NCBI GenBank assembly: GCA_003248845.1
Contig: QFPD01000036.1
Span: forward strand, 1-10,505
From: Microbacterium sp.
GTDB lineage: Bacteria; Actinomycetota; Actinomycetes; Actinomycetales; Microbacteriaceae
Length of the DNA: 10,505 bases
Direction: 5' to 3'
The notes below the pieces were generated by a model. The model was not told the DNA's origin. It saw only the letters and a list, made by a program, of their open reading frames with translations, and did no database searches. Below are positions 1 to 6,758 of the stretch, piece by piece; position 1 is the first letter of the stretch, and every line of letters starts with the position of its first letter. A program made the position numbers and the translations under genes.

Positions 1-97
1 CGGGCTCGAGGACGCCGAGCTGCAGCGTCTCGTTGCGCTTCTTCTCGCCGCCCGAGAGGTCGACGTTCATGGCGCGGTGCAGGAAGCGGTCGTCGAG
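1..97 (-). pseudogene. sufC: Fragment of SufC-type Fe-S assembly ABC ATPase
   Basis: Read on the minus strand from about base 97 to base 2, the codons give LDDRFLHRAMNVD followed by LSGGEKKRNETLQLGVLEP. This contains the ABC signature LSGGE and the KKRNETLQ-x-x-VLEP continuation that is characteristic of SufC, the ATPase of the SUF iron-sulfur cluster assembly complex (SufBCD). About 32 codons are visible. The C-terminal side, with Walker B and the H-loop, would lie left of the window. The N-terminal side, with Walker A, should lie to the right, but glpD sequence on the opposite strand begins there instead. The fragment is therefore cut on its 5' side at about 77-97. The sequence match is clear. 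Whether the cut is a real rearrangement or an assembly chimera cannot be decided here. The neighbouring glycerol genes have no known link to SUF. Another ABC ATPase of the same clade is possible but less likely. Confidence 0.78.
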
Positions 98-1555
98 CGC
101 AATGCGCTCGTCCGCAACGCCCCCCACTTCGTCAAGCCCCTCCCGACGACGATCCCGATCCACAAGACGTTCTCCGGCATCCTCACGGCGCCCTTCCGTC
201 TGCTCTTCACGCACGGGCGCGGCAAGCCGCGCGAGCGCGGAGCCCTGCTCATCAAGGTCGGGCTCACGATGTACGACACGTTCTCCCGCGACGGCGGGTC
301 GGTGCCGCGGCACACGTTCCACGGGCGCAAGGCGTCGCGCGAGCGCTTCCCCGACCTCGACGACCGCTTCGCGTACACCGCGACCTACTACGACGCCTCG
401 ATGCACGACCCCGAGCGCCTCGCGCTCGACGTTCTGCGCGACGGTCAGCAGGAGGGCGCCGCGCGCTCCGCGAACTACGTCAGCGCCGTCGGCGCGAACG
501 GCAAGGCGGTGACCCTCCGCGACGAGGTCTCCGGCGAGGAGTTCGATTTCACCGCGAAGGTCATCGTCAACACGAGCGGCCCCTGGACCGACCTCACGAA
601 CATCGCCCTCGGTGCGCCGACTCGTTTCATGGGCGGCACGAAGGGCTCGCACATCGTGCTCGAGAACGACGAGCTGCTCGCGGCGACCCGGGGCAACGAG
701 ATCTTCTTCGAGGCATCCGACGGTCGCATCGTGCTCATCTACCCGCTGAAGGGACGCGTCATGGTCGGCACGACCGACATCGACGCCGATCCGTCGAAGC
801 CGGTCGTGTGCACCGATGACGAGATCTCGTACTTCTTCGACCTGATCGCGCAGGTCTTCCCGCGCATCGCGGTGACGCGTGAGCAGATCGTCTACACGTT
901 CTCCGGCATCCGTCCGCTGCCTCGGCACGACGACGTCGCGCCCGGCTTCGTCTCACGCGATTACCGCGTCGAGAAGGGCGACCTCGCCGGCACCCCCGTG
1001 CTGAGTCTCGTCGGCGGCAAATGGACGACGTTCCGCGCGCTCTCGGAGCACGTCGCGAACGATGCTCTCGCCCTGCTCGGTCGGCGCCGCACGCAGTCGA
1101 CGGCGAACCTTGCGATCGGTGGCGGAGCGGGCTACCCGAAGGATGCCGCGACCCGCGCCCGCTGGATCGACGCGCACCGCGGCGCGCACGAGGCGGCCTT
1201 CGCAGACCGCATGCTCGAGCGCTACGGCACCTACGCGGCCGAGCTCCTGGCCGCCCTGCCGGTCGCGCAGCACCCGCTCGAGCACGCGCCGGCGTACTCG
1301 AGTGAGGAGATCGCCTTCCTCGCCGAGCGCGAAGAGGTCGTGACCCTCATGGACCTGCTGCTGCGTCGCACGTCGGTCGCGTTCGTCGGGGGCATGACTC
1401 CCGAGACACTCGTCGAGATCGCCGATGCCGCGGCCCCCGCCCTCGGCTGGGATGCCGAGCGCACCCGCGCCGAGGTCGAGGCGGCCACGGCGAACCTGCG
1501 CGACGCGCACCGCGTCGACCTGGGCCACGCGGGGGTCGCCGCACTCGCCCACTGA
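77..1555 (+). CDS. glpD: Glycerol-3-phosphate dehydrogenase, N-terminus missing
   Basis: FAD-dependent glycerol-3-phosphate dehydrogenase, which oxidises sn-glycerol 3-phosphate to dihydroxyacetone phosphate at the membrane and passes electrons to quinone. GlpD-like sequence starts with EAVVERNALVRNAPHFVKPLP at about base 83 and runs to the stop at 1553-1555. Visible family motifs, numbered from the GTG at 77, are the NTSGPW stretch near residue 165, SGIRPLPRHDD near 277, and GGKWTTF at 313-319. A C-terminal helical domain follows. The N-terminal Rossmann part with the dinucleotide-binding glycines and the conserved SS-x-SSKL-x-HGG-x-RYL block, roughly 80-90 residues, is absent. Upstream the frame stays open to base 2, but those codons are antisense SufC and not GlpD, so the GTG at 77 is only a frame-internal start, not a credible native one. 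As it stands the protein could not bind FAD. glpF follows after 90 bp and glpK after that, which supports the assignment. Confidence 0.85.
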   Translation: MQEAVVERNALVRNAPHFVKPLPTTIPIHKTFSGILTAPFRLLFTHGRGKPRERGALLIKVGLTMYDTFSRDGGSVPRHTFHGRKASRERFPDLDDRFAYTATYYDASMHDPERLALDVLRDGQQEGAARSANYVSAVGANGKAVTLRDEVSGEEFDFTAKVIVNTSGPWTDLTNIALGAPTRFMGGTKGSHIVLENDELLAATRGNEIFFEASDGRIVLIYPLKGRVMVGTTDIDADPSKPVVCTDDEISYFFDLIAQVFPRIAVTREQIVYTFSGIRPLPRHDDVAPGFVSRDYRVEKGDLAGTPVLSLVGGKWTTFRALSEHVANDALALLGRRRTQSTANLAIGGGAGYPKDAATRARWIDAHRGAHEAAFADRMLERYGTYAAELLAALPVAQHPLEHAPAYSSEEIAFLAEREEVVTLMDLLLRRTSVAFVGGMTPETLVEIADAAAPALGWDAERTRAEVEAATANLRDAHRVDLGHAGVAALAH

Positions 1556-1556
1556 C

Positions 1557-1580
1557 GCGGGGAGCGCCCCCGCTCCTCGC
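1557..1580 (+). terminator. GC-rich hairpin just after glpD
   Basis: Ten-base arms GCGGGGAGCG (1557-1566) and CGCTCCTCGC (1571-1580) pair fully in RNA if one G-U wobble is allowed, around a CCCC tetraloop. The hairpin starts one base after the glpD stop. No T tract follows, so it may be a weak terminator, an attenuator, or an mRNA-stabilising element separating glpD from glpF expression. The stem is seen in the sequence; the role is inferred. Confidence 0.5.
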
Positions 1581-1588
1581 CCACGAAT

Positions 1589-1608
1589 CCGGCGCGGCCT
1601 GACGCCGG
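1589..1608 (+). other. Second small hairpin in the glpD-glpF gap
   Basis: CCGGCG (1589-1594) and CGCCGG (1603-1608) form a perfect 6-bp stem with an 8-nt loop. It lies 8 bases after the first hairpin and 37 bases before the glpF start. Six-base GC stems occur often by chance in DNA of this composition, so only its position beside the stronger stem makes it worth listing. Confidence 0.3.
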
Positions 1609-1645
1609 TCCCTCCTCAGGCCACCCACGAAAGGTCAATGTCGAC

Positions 1646-2404
1646 ATGCAAGACGTCAATCTGGGGCTCTATTTCCTGTCCGAGATGGTCGGAACCGGAA
1701 TGCTGCTCCTCCTCGGTGGCGGTGTCGTCGCCAACGTCATCCTGAAGGGGACGAAGGGCAACGGCGGCGGAACGCTGATGATCAACTGGGGCTGGGGCCT
1801 TGCGGTGTTCGCGGGTGTCCTCGTCTCGGCCTACTCCGGCGCGCAGCTGAACCCCGCCGTTTCGATCGGCCTTCTGATCGCGGGAAAGATCACGTTCACG
1901 CATTTCCTCGTGGCGATCGCAGCCCAGCTGGTCGGTGCCTTCCTCGGCGCTGTGCTCTGCTGGCTCGCGTACAAGGACCACTTCGACGCCGAACCCGACC
2001 CGGCGACCAAGCTCGGCGTCTTCTCGACCGGCCCGGCGATCCGCTCCTACGGCTGGAACCTCGTCACCGAGATCATCGGTACGTTCGTGCTCGTCTTCGT
2101 GATCTTCGCGTTCGCCGACTACGGCGACGTGCAGATCGGCGTCCCCGGTGGCCTCGGCCCGCTGACGGCCGTCCCCGTCGCCCTCCTCGTGGTCGGCATC
2201 GGCGCGTCGCTGGGTGGCCCGACCGGCTACGCCATCAACCCGGCGCGTGACCTCGGTCCGCGCATCGCTCACGCGATCCTCCCCATCAAGGGCAAGGGCT
2301 CGAGCGACTGGGCGTACTCGTGGGTGCCCGTCGTCGGCCCCCTCATCGGCGGTGCGCTCGCCGCACTGGCCTCGCCGGTTCTGCTCCACCTCGCGGGCGT
2401 CTGA
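1646..2404 (+). CDS. glpF: Glycerol uptake facilitator (aquaglyceroporin)
   Basis: A 252-residue major intrinsic protein that carries glycerol across the cytoplasmic membrane by facilitated diffusion. Both pore half-helices are present: NPA at residues 69-71 (AQLNPAVSIG) and NPA at 198-200 within AINPARDLGPR. The Asp directly after NPAR (residue 202) is the mark of glycerol facilitators as opposed to strict water channels. About six hydrophobic segments are visible, at roughly 8-30, 45-65, 85-107, 138-158, 174-191 and 226-248. Length is normal for the family. The ATG at 1646 is preceded by GAAAGG (1629-1634); an ATG at 1638 lies in another frame. The gene sits 90 bp after glpD and 50 bp before glpK, on the same strand. 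Its product supplies the substrate for GlpK. Confidence 0.93.
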   Translation: MQDVNLGLYFLSEMVGTGMLLLLGGGVVANVILKGTKGNGGGTLMINWGWGLAVFAGVLVSAYSGAQLNPAVSIGLLIAGKITFTHFLVAIAAQLVGAFLGAVLCWLAYKDHFDAEPDPATKLGVFSTGPAIRSYGWNLVTEIIGTFVLVFVIFAFADYGDVQIGVPGGLGPLTAVPVALLVVGIGASLGGPTGYAINPARDLGPRIAHAILPIKGKGSSDWAYSWVPVVGPLIGGALAALASPVLLHLAGV

Positions 2405-2454
2405 GCGGGCGCCGGATCCCACCTGAATAGGCAAGAGACAAGGAAGTCCATCTC

Positions 2455-3969
2455 ATGACTCAGTACATCATCGCCCTCGACCAGGGCACCACGTCCAGCC
2501 GCGCCATCATCTTCGACAAGAAGGGCTCGGTCATCTCCGTCGGCCAGAAGGAGCACGAGCAGATCATGCCGCGCGCCGGTTGGGTCGAGCACGACCCGAT
2601 CGAGATCCGCGACAACATGCGGGAGGTGATCGGCATCGCCCTCGGGCGCGCGAACCTCACGCGTCACGACATCGCGGCGATCGGCATCACGAACCAGCGC
2701 GAGACGGCCGTCGTGTGGGACAAGAACACCGGCATCCCCGTCTACAACGCCATCGTCTGGCAGGACACCCGCACGCAGCCGATCGTCGACCGCCTCGCCG
2801 GCGACGAGGGCGTCGAGCGCTTCAAGGACATCGTCGGCCTGCCCCTGGCGACGTACTTCTCGGGCACGAAGATCGTCTGGATTCTCGAGAACGTCGAGGG
2901 TGCGCGCGAGAAGGCCGAGGCGGGAGACCTCATCTTCGGCACGACCGACACGTGGGTGCTCTGGAACCTCACGGGTGGTCCCGAGGGCGGCGTGCACGCG
3001 ACCGACGTGACGAACGCCTCGCGGACGCTCTTCATGGACCTGAAGACGCTGCAGTGGCGCGAGGACATCCTCACGGAGTTCGGCGTGCCCCTGTCGATGA
3101 TGCCGGAGATCCGCTCGTCCTCGGAGGTCTACGGCGAGGCACGCGACGCGTCACTCCTCCGCGAGACGCCGGTCGCCGGCATCCTCGGCGACCAGCAGGC
3201 GGCGACGTTCGGGCAGGCGGCGTTCGACGCGGGTGAGAGCAAGAACACCTATGGAACGGGCTGCTTCCTCATCTTCCAGACGGGCACCGACATCGTGAAG
3301 AGCGAGAACGGTCTGCTCACGACGGTGGGCTACAAGCTCGGCGACGAGCCGGCCCACTACGCGCTGGAGGGGTCGATCGCCGTCACGGGGTCGCTCATCC
3401 AGTGGCTGCGCGACCAGCTCGGCATCATCTCCTCGGCGCCCGAGGTGGAAGAGCTCGCCCAGAAGGTCGAGGACAATGGCGGCGTCTACTTCGTCCCGGC
3501 ATTCTCGGGTCTGTTCGCTCCGTACTGGCGGCCCGACGCGCGCGGCGCGATCGTCGGTCTCACCCGCTACGCGAACCGCAACCACATCGCCCGCGCGGCG
3601 CTCGAGGCGACCGCCTTCCAGACCCGCGAGGTGCTGGATGCCGTGAACGCCGACTCGGGCGTCGACCTCACCGAGCTGAAGGTCGACGGGGGCATGATCG
3701 CCAATGACGCGCTCATGCAGTTCCAGGCCGACATCCTCGGCGTGCCGGTGGTGCGCCCCGTCGTCGCCGAGACGACCGCTCTGGGCGCGGCGTATGCCGC
3801 GGGCCTCGCGGTCGGGTTCTGGAACGACCTCGACGAACTGCGCGCCAACTGGCAGGAGGACAAGCGCTGGGAGCCCTCGGACGACAGCGAAGAGCGCGAG
3901 CGCCAGCTGCGCCTCTGGAAGAAGGCCGTCACGAAGTCGATGGACTGGGTCGACGCCGACGTCCGCTGA
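2455..3969 (+). CDS. glpK: Glycerol kinase
   Basis: ATP-dependent glycerol kinase of the FGGY family, making sn-glycerol 3-phosphate in the cytoplasm. The 504-residue length is normal and the protein looks intact. Motifs in order: phosphate-binding [10 protein letters not shown] at 7-16; TNQRET at 79-84; WQDTRT at 102-107; the catalytic Asp in GDQQAA at 246; YGTGCF at 266-271; [12 protein letters not shown] at 347-358 with [11 protein letters not shown] after it; and [18 protein letters not shown] at 411-428. AGGAAG (2441-2446) lies 8 bases before the ATG, a good ribosome binding site. The loop around residue 232, where Firmicutes kinases carry the histidine phosphorylated by the PTS protein HPr, shows no histidine here ([11 protein letters not shown]), so that control is unlikely. 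A large palindrome begins 24 bases after the stop codon. Confidence 0.97.
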   Translation: MTQYIIALDQGTTSSRAIIFDKKGSVISVGQKEHEQIMPRAGWVEHDPIEIRDNMREVIGIALGRANLTRHDIAAIGITNQRETAVVWDKNTGIPVYNAIVWQDTRTQPIVDRLAGDEGVERFKDIVGLPLATYFSGTKIVWILENVEGAREKAEAGDLIFGTTDTWVLWNLTGGPEGGVHATDVTNASRTLFMDLKTLQWREDILTEFGVPLSMMPEIRSSSEVYGEARDASLLRETPVAGILGDQQAATFGQAAFDAGESKNTYGTGCFLIFQTGTDIVKSENGLLTTVGYKLGDEPAHYALEGSIAVTGSLIQWLRDQLGIISSAPEVEELAQKVEDNGGVYFVPAFSGLFAPYWRPDARGAIVGLTRYANRNHIARAALEATAFQTREVLDAVNADSGVDLTELKVDGGMIANDALMQFQADILGVPVVRPVVAETTALGAAYAAGLAVGFWNDLDELRANWQEDKRWEPSDDSEERERQLRLWKKAVTKSMDWVDADVR

Positions 3970-3992
3970 CGCCGTAGCTCAGTGGAGGGGAT

Positions 3993-4068
3993 GAACTCCG
4001 CAGAATGACGCGTACTCCGCAGCCGAAGGGGGATTCGGCTGCGGAGTACGTGCGTTACTGCGGAGTTC
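3993..4068. terminator. Large nested palindrome between convergent genes
   Basis: A perfect 17-bp inverted repeat (4011-4027 with 4034-4050) closes a 6-nt GGGGGA loop. Outside it, an 11-bp inverted repeat (3993-4003 with 4058-4068) shares the same centre at 4030.5. Each arm holds two copies of the 9-mer ACTCCGCAG (3995, 4014 and, inverted, 4039 and 4058), set 19 bp apart on both sides. It starts 24 bp after glpK and ends 17 bp before the stop of the opposing MmcQ-like gene. A bidirectional Rho-independent-like terminator without a U tract is the simplest reading. An extragenic palindromic repeat or a dimeric-regulator site is possible. The symmetry is seen; the function is inferred. Confidence 0.7.
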
Positions 4069-4077
4069 GCGCGTGCG

Positions 4078-4101
4078 CGACGCACTCACGTGCGTGCGTC
4101 G
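4078..4101 (-). terminator. Hairpin over the MmcQ-like gene stop codon
   Basis: CGACGCAC (4078-4085) and GTGCGTCG (4094-4101) form a perfect 8-bp stem with an 8-nt loop that contains the minus-strand stop codon (4086-4088). It could end the minus-strand transcript before or together with the larger palindrome next to it. No T tract is seen on either strand, so this is a tentative call. Confidence 0.35.
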
Positions 4102-4478
4102 AGCGCCGCGACGAGTCGCCGCGGCGCGGTCGCGCGGAAGGAGGCATCCAGCAGTTCGGCGACCTCGTCCCAGTCGGTCGCCCCGTCGAGGTCGAGGGCG
4201 AGCCAGCCGTGCGGCCACAGGTACGCGGGCTCGAAGAACCGGGGGTCTTGGCGCAGCGCGGGCGCATCGGTCGGGTCGGGGCGGAAGAGGAGTGCTCCGT
4301 CGTGGCGATCGGTCGTCGCCCCGCGCGGCGAACCGCCGAAGTATGCGAACACCTTCGTCGTGAAGAACGTGGGTCGTCCGTGCGTGATCTTCTCGGCTGC
4401 CTCGGGGAGGGCGAGCGCGATCTCCCGCACACGCGCGAGCAGGGGGTCGGCGTCGTCGAACATGAGGGGGTGGGCCAT
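4086..4478 (-). CDS. MmcQ/YjbR-like small protein
   Basis: A 130-residue protein of the MmcQ/YjbR (DUF419) family, a small alpha/beta fold often annotated as DNA-binding but with no firmly known role. Family features visible are an N-terminal helix ending in ALPEAAEKITHGRPTFF (residues 23-39), the VFAYFGG strand at 43-49, a LLFRPDP segment at 63-69, and FFEPAYLWPHGWLALDLD (81-98), followed by a WDEVAELLDASF helix. The start chosen is the ATG at 4478, because AGGA lies 7 bases upstream on the minus strand and the protein then has family length; the frame stays open further upstream but overlaps the preceding gene. It starts 20 bp after the end of the broken phosphotransferase gene on the same strand, so the two are probably co-transcribed. 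Its 3' end faces glpK across the palindrome. Confidence 0.8.
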   Translation of the reverse strand: MAHPLMFDDADPLLARVREIALALPEAAEKITHGRPTFFTTKVFAYFGGSPRGATTDRHDGALLFRPDPTDAPALRQDPRFFEPAYLWPHGWLALDLDGATDWDEVAELLDASFRATAPRRLVAALDART

Positions 4479-4498
4479 GGGCTCATCCTGCCCCGCCG

Positions 4499-5053
4499 TC
4501 AGGTCGCGTTCCAGAGGTCCCGGTAATAGGCCATGCGGGGCTCGTCGCCGTGACAGACGACGAGCGCGTCGATCGGCGGAGGCGAACGCAGGGCACCGGG
4601 CACGTGGATGCCGCGCGCTGCGGCGTTCCCGATCCGCGTCCGGACGGACCAGTCGAACGGGCAGTCGGCGACGGGGAGGGCGTCGTGCAGCGCGCGCAGG
4701 CCCGCCCCCATCGCGCGTACCGCGACCTCGGGCTCGGCGATCCAGAGCGGATCCACGGCGGAGAGCCCCGGCACCGCCCGCGTCACGAGCCATTCCTCGT
4801 CACCGTCGTCGCCGACCTCGAGCACGTCGGGTACCGCCGTGTACGGCGCGGCCCAGCGCAATCGTTCCGCCTCGGCGGACATCGAGGTCTCCCGGTGCAA
4901 GGGCCCGACTTTGATGTACCGGCCGTCGTCGGCGTGGAACGTCACGCCTCCGATGCCGTTGACCCAGACGGGGCTGACGACCGCTCCGCGCGCGAGTGCC
5001 CGTACTCGTCCAGGCACGGGGACGTCGGGGGCGGGGATGCTCACGGCATCCAT
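4499..5053 (-). pseudogene. APH(3')-like phosphotransferase with internal deletion
   Basis: The first 170 residues match the aminoglycoside phosphotransferase (APH/choline kinase-like) fold: an N-lobe with YIKVGP (Lys48, the likely ATP-binding lysine), the AEAERLRWA helix, VPDVLEVG, hinge segment EEWLVTRAVPG, then GAGLRALHDALPVADCPFDW and VVCHGD (165-170). HGD is the catalytic Asp. In intact members it continues as HGDxxxxN and later a metal-binding D-x-G. Here HGD runs directly into EPRMAYYRDLWNAT and a stop, which resembles the extreme C-terminus of APH(3') enzymes (compare IAFYRLLDEFF in the Tn5 enzyme). About 60-75 codons are missing in frame, including the Asn and second Asp needed for Mg-ATP, so activity is not expected. 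Length is 184 residues against about 265. The start is the ATG at 5053; an in-frame GTG at 5074 is an alternative, and no clear ribosome binding site precedes either. Environmental members often have no proven resistance role. Confidence 0.75.
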
Positions 5054-5098
5054 TGTCGTCGTCGCACGCGTCACCACTCTGGGACTGCGTGTCTCCAC

Positions 5099-5127
5099 TT
5101 TTGATACTCGATCCCATCGCCTAGGCT
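5099..5127 (+). promoter_or_regulatory. Promoter of the short-chain dehydrogenase operon
   Basis: TAGGCT at 5122-5127 fits the actinobacterial -10 pattern TANNNT. TTTTGA (5099-5104) is 17 bp upstream; TTGATA (5101-5106) is a closer match to the -35 consensus but at 15 bp. The predicted start point leaves a leader of about 22 nt with GAAGGAG (5142-5148), 7 bases before the ATG at 5156. It lies in the 102-bp divergent gap with the phosphotransferase gene, whose own promoter I could not identify. Confidence 0.5.
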
Positions 5128-5155
5128 GGGGAGCGGAGTTCGAAGGAGAGCACAC

Positions 5156-5917
5156 ATGGACCTCAGCGGAGCATCCGCCCTCGTCACCGGCGGTGCCAGC
5201 GGTCTCGGATTCGCGACCGCGAAGCGACTCGCGGATGCCGGGGCGCACGTCGTGATCGTCGACCTGCCGTCCTCGCCCGGCGTCGACCGCGCGGCCGAGC
5301 TCGGGGGTGCATTCGCCGCCGCCGACGTCACCGACCCGGGGCAGGTCGCCGCGGCCGTCGCCGCCGCGAGCGCCGCCGGGCCGCTGCGGGTCGTCGTCAA
5401 CTGCGCGGGCATCGCTCCGCCCGCCAAGGTCCTCGATCGCGACGGGGTGCCGACCGATCTCGCGCACTTCGAGAAGATCGTCCGCGTCAACCTCATCGGC
5501 ACGTACAACGTCATCGGGCAGGCGTCCGCGGCGATCGCCCGTACTCAGCCCACCGACGGCGGAGACCGCGGCGTCATCGTCAACACGGCCTCGGTCGCTG
5601 CGTTCGACGGGCAGATCGGGCAGCCCGCCTATTCGGCATCCAAGGGCGGTGTCCATGCGATGACCCTGCCGATCGCGCGCGAGCTCGCGCGTTACGGCAT
5701 CCGCGTCTGCACGATCGCGCCGGGGATCATGGAGACCCCGATGCTCGCGGGGCTCCCCGAAGCCGCCCAGGCGAGCCTCGGCGAGCAGGTGCCGTACCCG
5801 CAGCGCCTGGGCCGGCCCGACGAATACGCGTCGCTCGTGCTCGAGATCGTGCGCAACGGCTACCTCAACGGCGAGACGATCCGTCTCGACGGCGCGATCC
5901 GGATGGCACCCAAGTGA
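5156..5917 (+). CDS. HSD10-type 3-hydroxyacyl-CoA dehydrogenase (SDR)
   Basis: A 253-residue classical short-chain dehydrogenase. The NAD-binding TGGASGLG is at residues 11-18, with Asp36 at the end of the second strand (VIVDLP) favouring NAD over NADP. NCAG is at 82-85, Asn112, Ser146 in [10 protein letters not shown], and the catalytic YSASK at 159-163. The blocks [37 protein letters not shown] and [13 protein letters not shown] are those of the type II 3-hydroxyacyl-CoA dehydrogenase/HSD17B10 group, which oxidises 3-hydroxyacyl-CoA, including 2-methyl-branched forms in isoleucine breakdown, to 3-ketoacyl-CoA. The group assignment is strong; the exact substrate is not readable. The start is supported by GAAGGAG 7 bases upstream. 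It is first in a three-gene operon, 46 bp before the enoyl-CoA hydratase gene, a natural partner because that enzyme family forms its substrate. Confidence 0.88.
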   Translation: MDLSGASALVTGGASGLGFATAKRLADAGAHVVIVDLPSSPGVDRAAELGGAFAAADVTDPGQVAAAVAAASAAGPLRVVVNCAGIAPPAKVLDRDGVPTDLAHFEKIVRVNLIGTYNVIGQASAAIARTQPTDGGDRGVIVNTASVAAFDGQIGQPAYSASKGGVHAMTLPIARELARYGIRVCTIAPGIMETPMLAGLPEAAQASLGEQVPYPQRLGRPDEYASLVLEIVRNGYLNGETIRLDGAIRMAPK

Positions 5918-5963
5918 GTGGTCGCGCCGCGTTCAGCTCGCACACCGACCGAAAGACCAGCGC

Positions 5964-6758
5964 ATGACCGACTCGATCCTCTCCCGCCGCGAGGGCGCGC
6001 TCGCGCGCCTGACCTTCAACCGCCCGGCATCCCTCAACGCGATGGGGTTCGAGATGGGTCGCCGCTGGCGCGATCTCGCGCGTGAGGTGACCTCGGATCC
6101 GACGGTCGGGGCGGTGCTGCTGGATGCCGAGGGCCCGGCCTTCTGCGCCGGCGGCGACGTGCTGGAGATGGCCACGAGCGGAGCGGGCGGGGCCGAGGTC
6201 ACCGCGATGGCGGAGATCATCCACGAGGGCATTCGCTCCTTCATCGAGTCGGACAAGCCGATCGTCGCGTCGGTGCACGGCGCGGTCGCCGGCGGCGGTA
6301 TCGGGCTCATGCTCACGGCCGACTACGTCGTTGCGAGCCCGCGCGCGAAGTTCGTCAGTCGCTACGCCAACATCGGCCTCACGCCCGACCTCGGCGTGTC
6401 GACGCTCCTCGCCGCGGCGGTCGGCCAGACCCGCGCGCTGCGCCTGCTGCTGCAGGACGAGACGATCGACGCCGCCACCGCACTCGACTGGGGCCTTGTC
6501 ACCGAGGTCGCCGACGACCCCGGTGCGCGCGCCGCCGAGATCGCACGCTTCTGGCTCGAGAACGCGACCGCCGCGTTCGGTCAGGCGAAGCGCCTCCTGC
6601 GCGCGGGCGCGCGGCGCGCGTTCGCGCAGAACCTCTCGGACGAAGCGCGCACGATCGGTGCTGCGTTCGACACCGACCAGGCGCGGGCGCGTGTCGCGGC
6701 CTTCGCCGCGGCATCCCGCAAGAGCACATCCGCCCGCACCTCCGAGGAGAACGCATGA
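5964..6758 (+). CDS. Enoyl-CoA hydratase/isomerase family protein
   Basis: A 264-residue crotonase-fold protein. It has the N-terminal LTFNRPASLNAM block (17-27), the first oxyanion-hole segment FCAGGDVLEM (60-69), the second in HGAVAGGGIGLML (105-117), and IGLTPDLGVSTLL (137-149). Hydratases carry a catalytic Glu in the second oxyanion helix region and another in the Gly-x-x-Pro segment. Here Gly is found in the first place (AGGGIG) and Asp142 in the second. This pattern resembles PaaG-like isomerases more than true hydratases, so isomerisation of an unsaturated acyl-CoA is as likely as hydration. The C-terminal helices are complete. A weak GAAAG ribosome site lies 9 bases before the ATG at 5964. 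The stop overlaps the start of the next gene by 4 bp (ATGA at 6755-6758), indicating translational coupling. It lies between two dehydrogenases in an apparent acyl-CoA oxidation operon. Confidence 0.85.
   Translation: MTDSILSRREGALARLTFNRPASLNAMGFEMGRRWRDLAREVTSDPTVGAVLLDAEGPAFCAGGDVLEMATSGAGGAEVTAMAEIIHEGIRSFIESDKPIVASVHGAVAGGGIGLMLTADYVVASPRAKFVSRYANIGLTPDLGVSTLLAAAVGQTRALRLLLQDETIDAATALDWGLVTEVADDPGARAAEIARFWLENATAAFGQAKRLLRAGARRAFAQNLSDEARTIGAAFDTDQARARVAAFAAASRKSTSARTSEENA

Noticed and set aside
33..512. Plus-strand open frame at the left edge
   Set aside because: It has an Arg/Ser-rich composition typical of a GC-rich shadow frame, antisense to sufC and then out of frame with glpD.
1616..2434. 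Minus-strand open frame opposite glpF
   Set aside because: It is a charged, low-complexity reading antisense to a clear aquaglyceroporin with two NPA motifs.
3970..3990. tRNA-like stretch CCGTAGCTCAGTGGA after glpK
   Set aside because: It resembles the 5' D-arm consensus of a tRNA, but the D-stem has no matching 3' strand and no T-arm (GGTTCGAATCC-like) follows at the right distance. The palindrome occupies that place.
4499..5053. Active aminoglycoside resistance gene
   Set aside because: Catalytic and metal-binding residues after HGD are missing, so no resistance function is claimed.
4499..5656. Long minus-strand open frame of 385 codons
   Set aside because: Only the part downstream of base 5053 shows protein-family sequence; the rest is antisense to the HSD10-type dehydrogenase and is open because of high GC.
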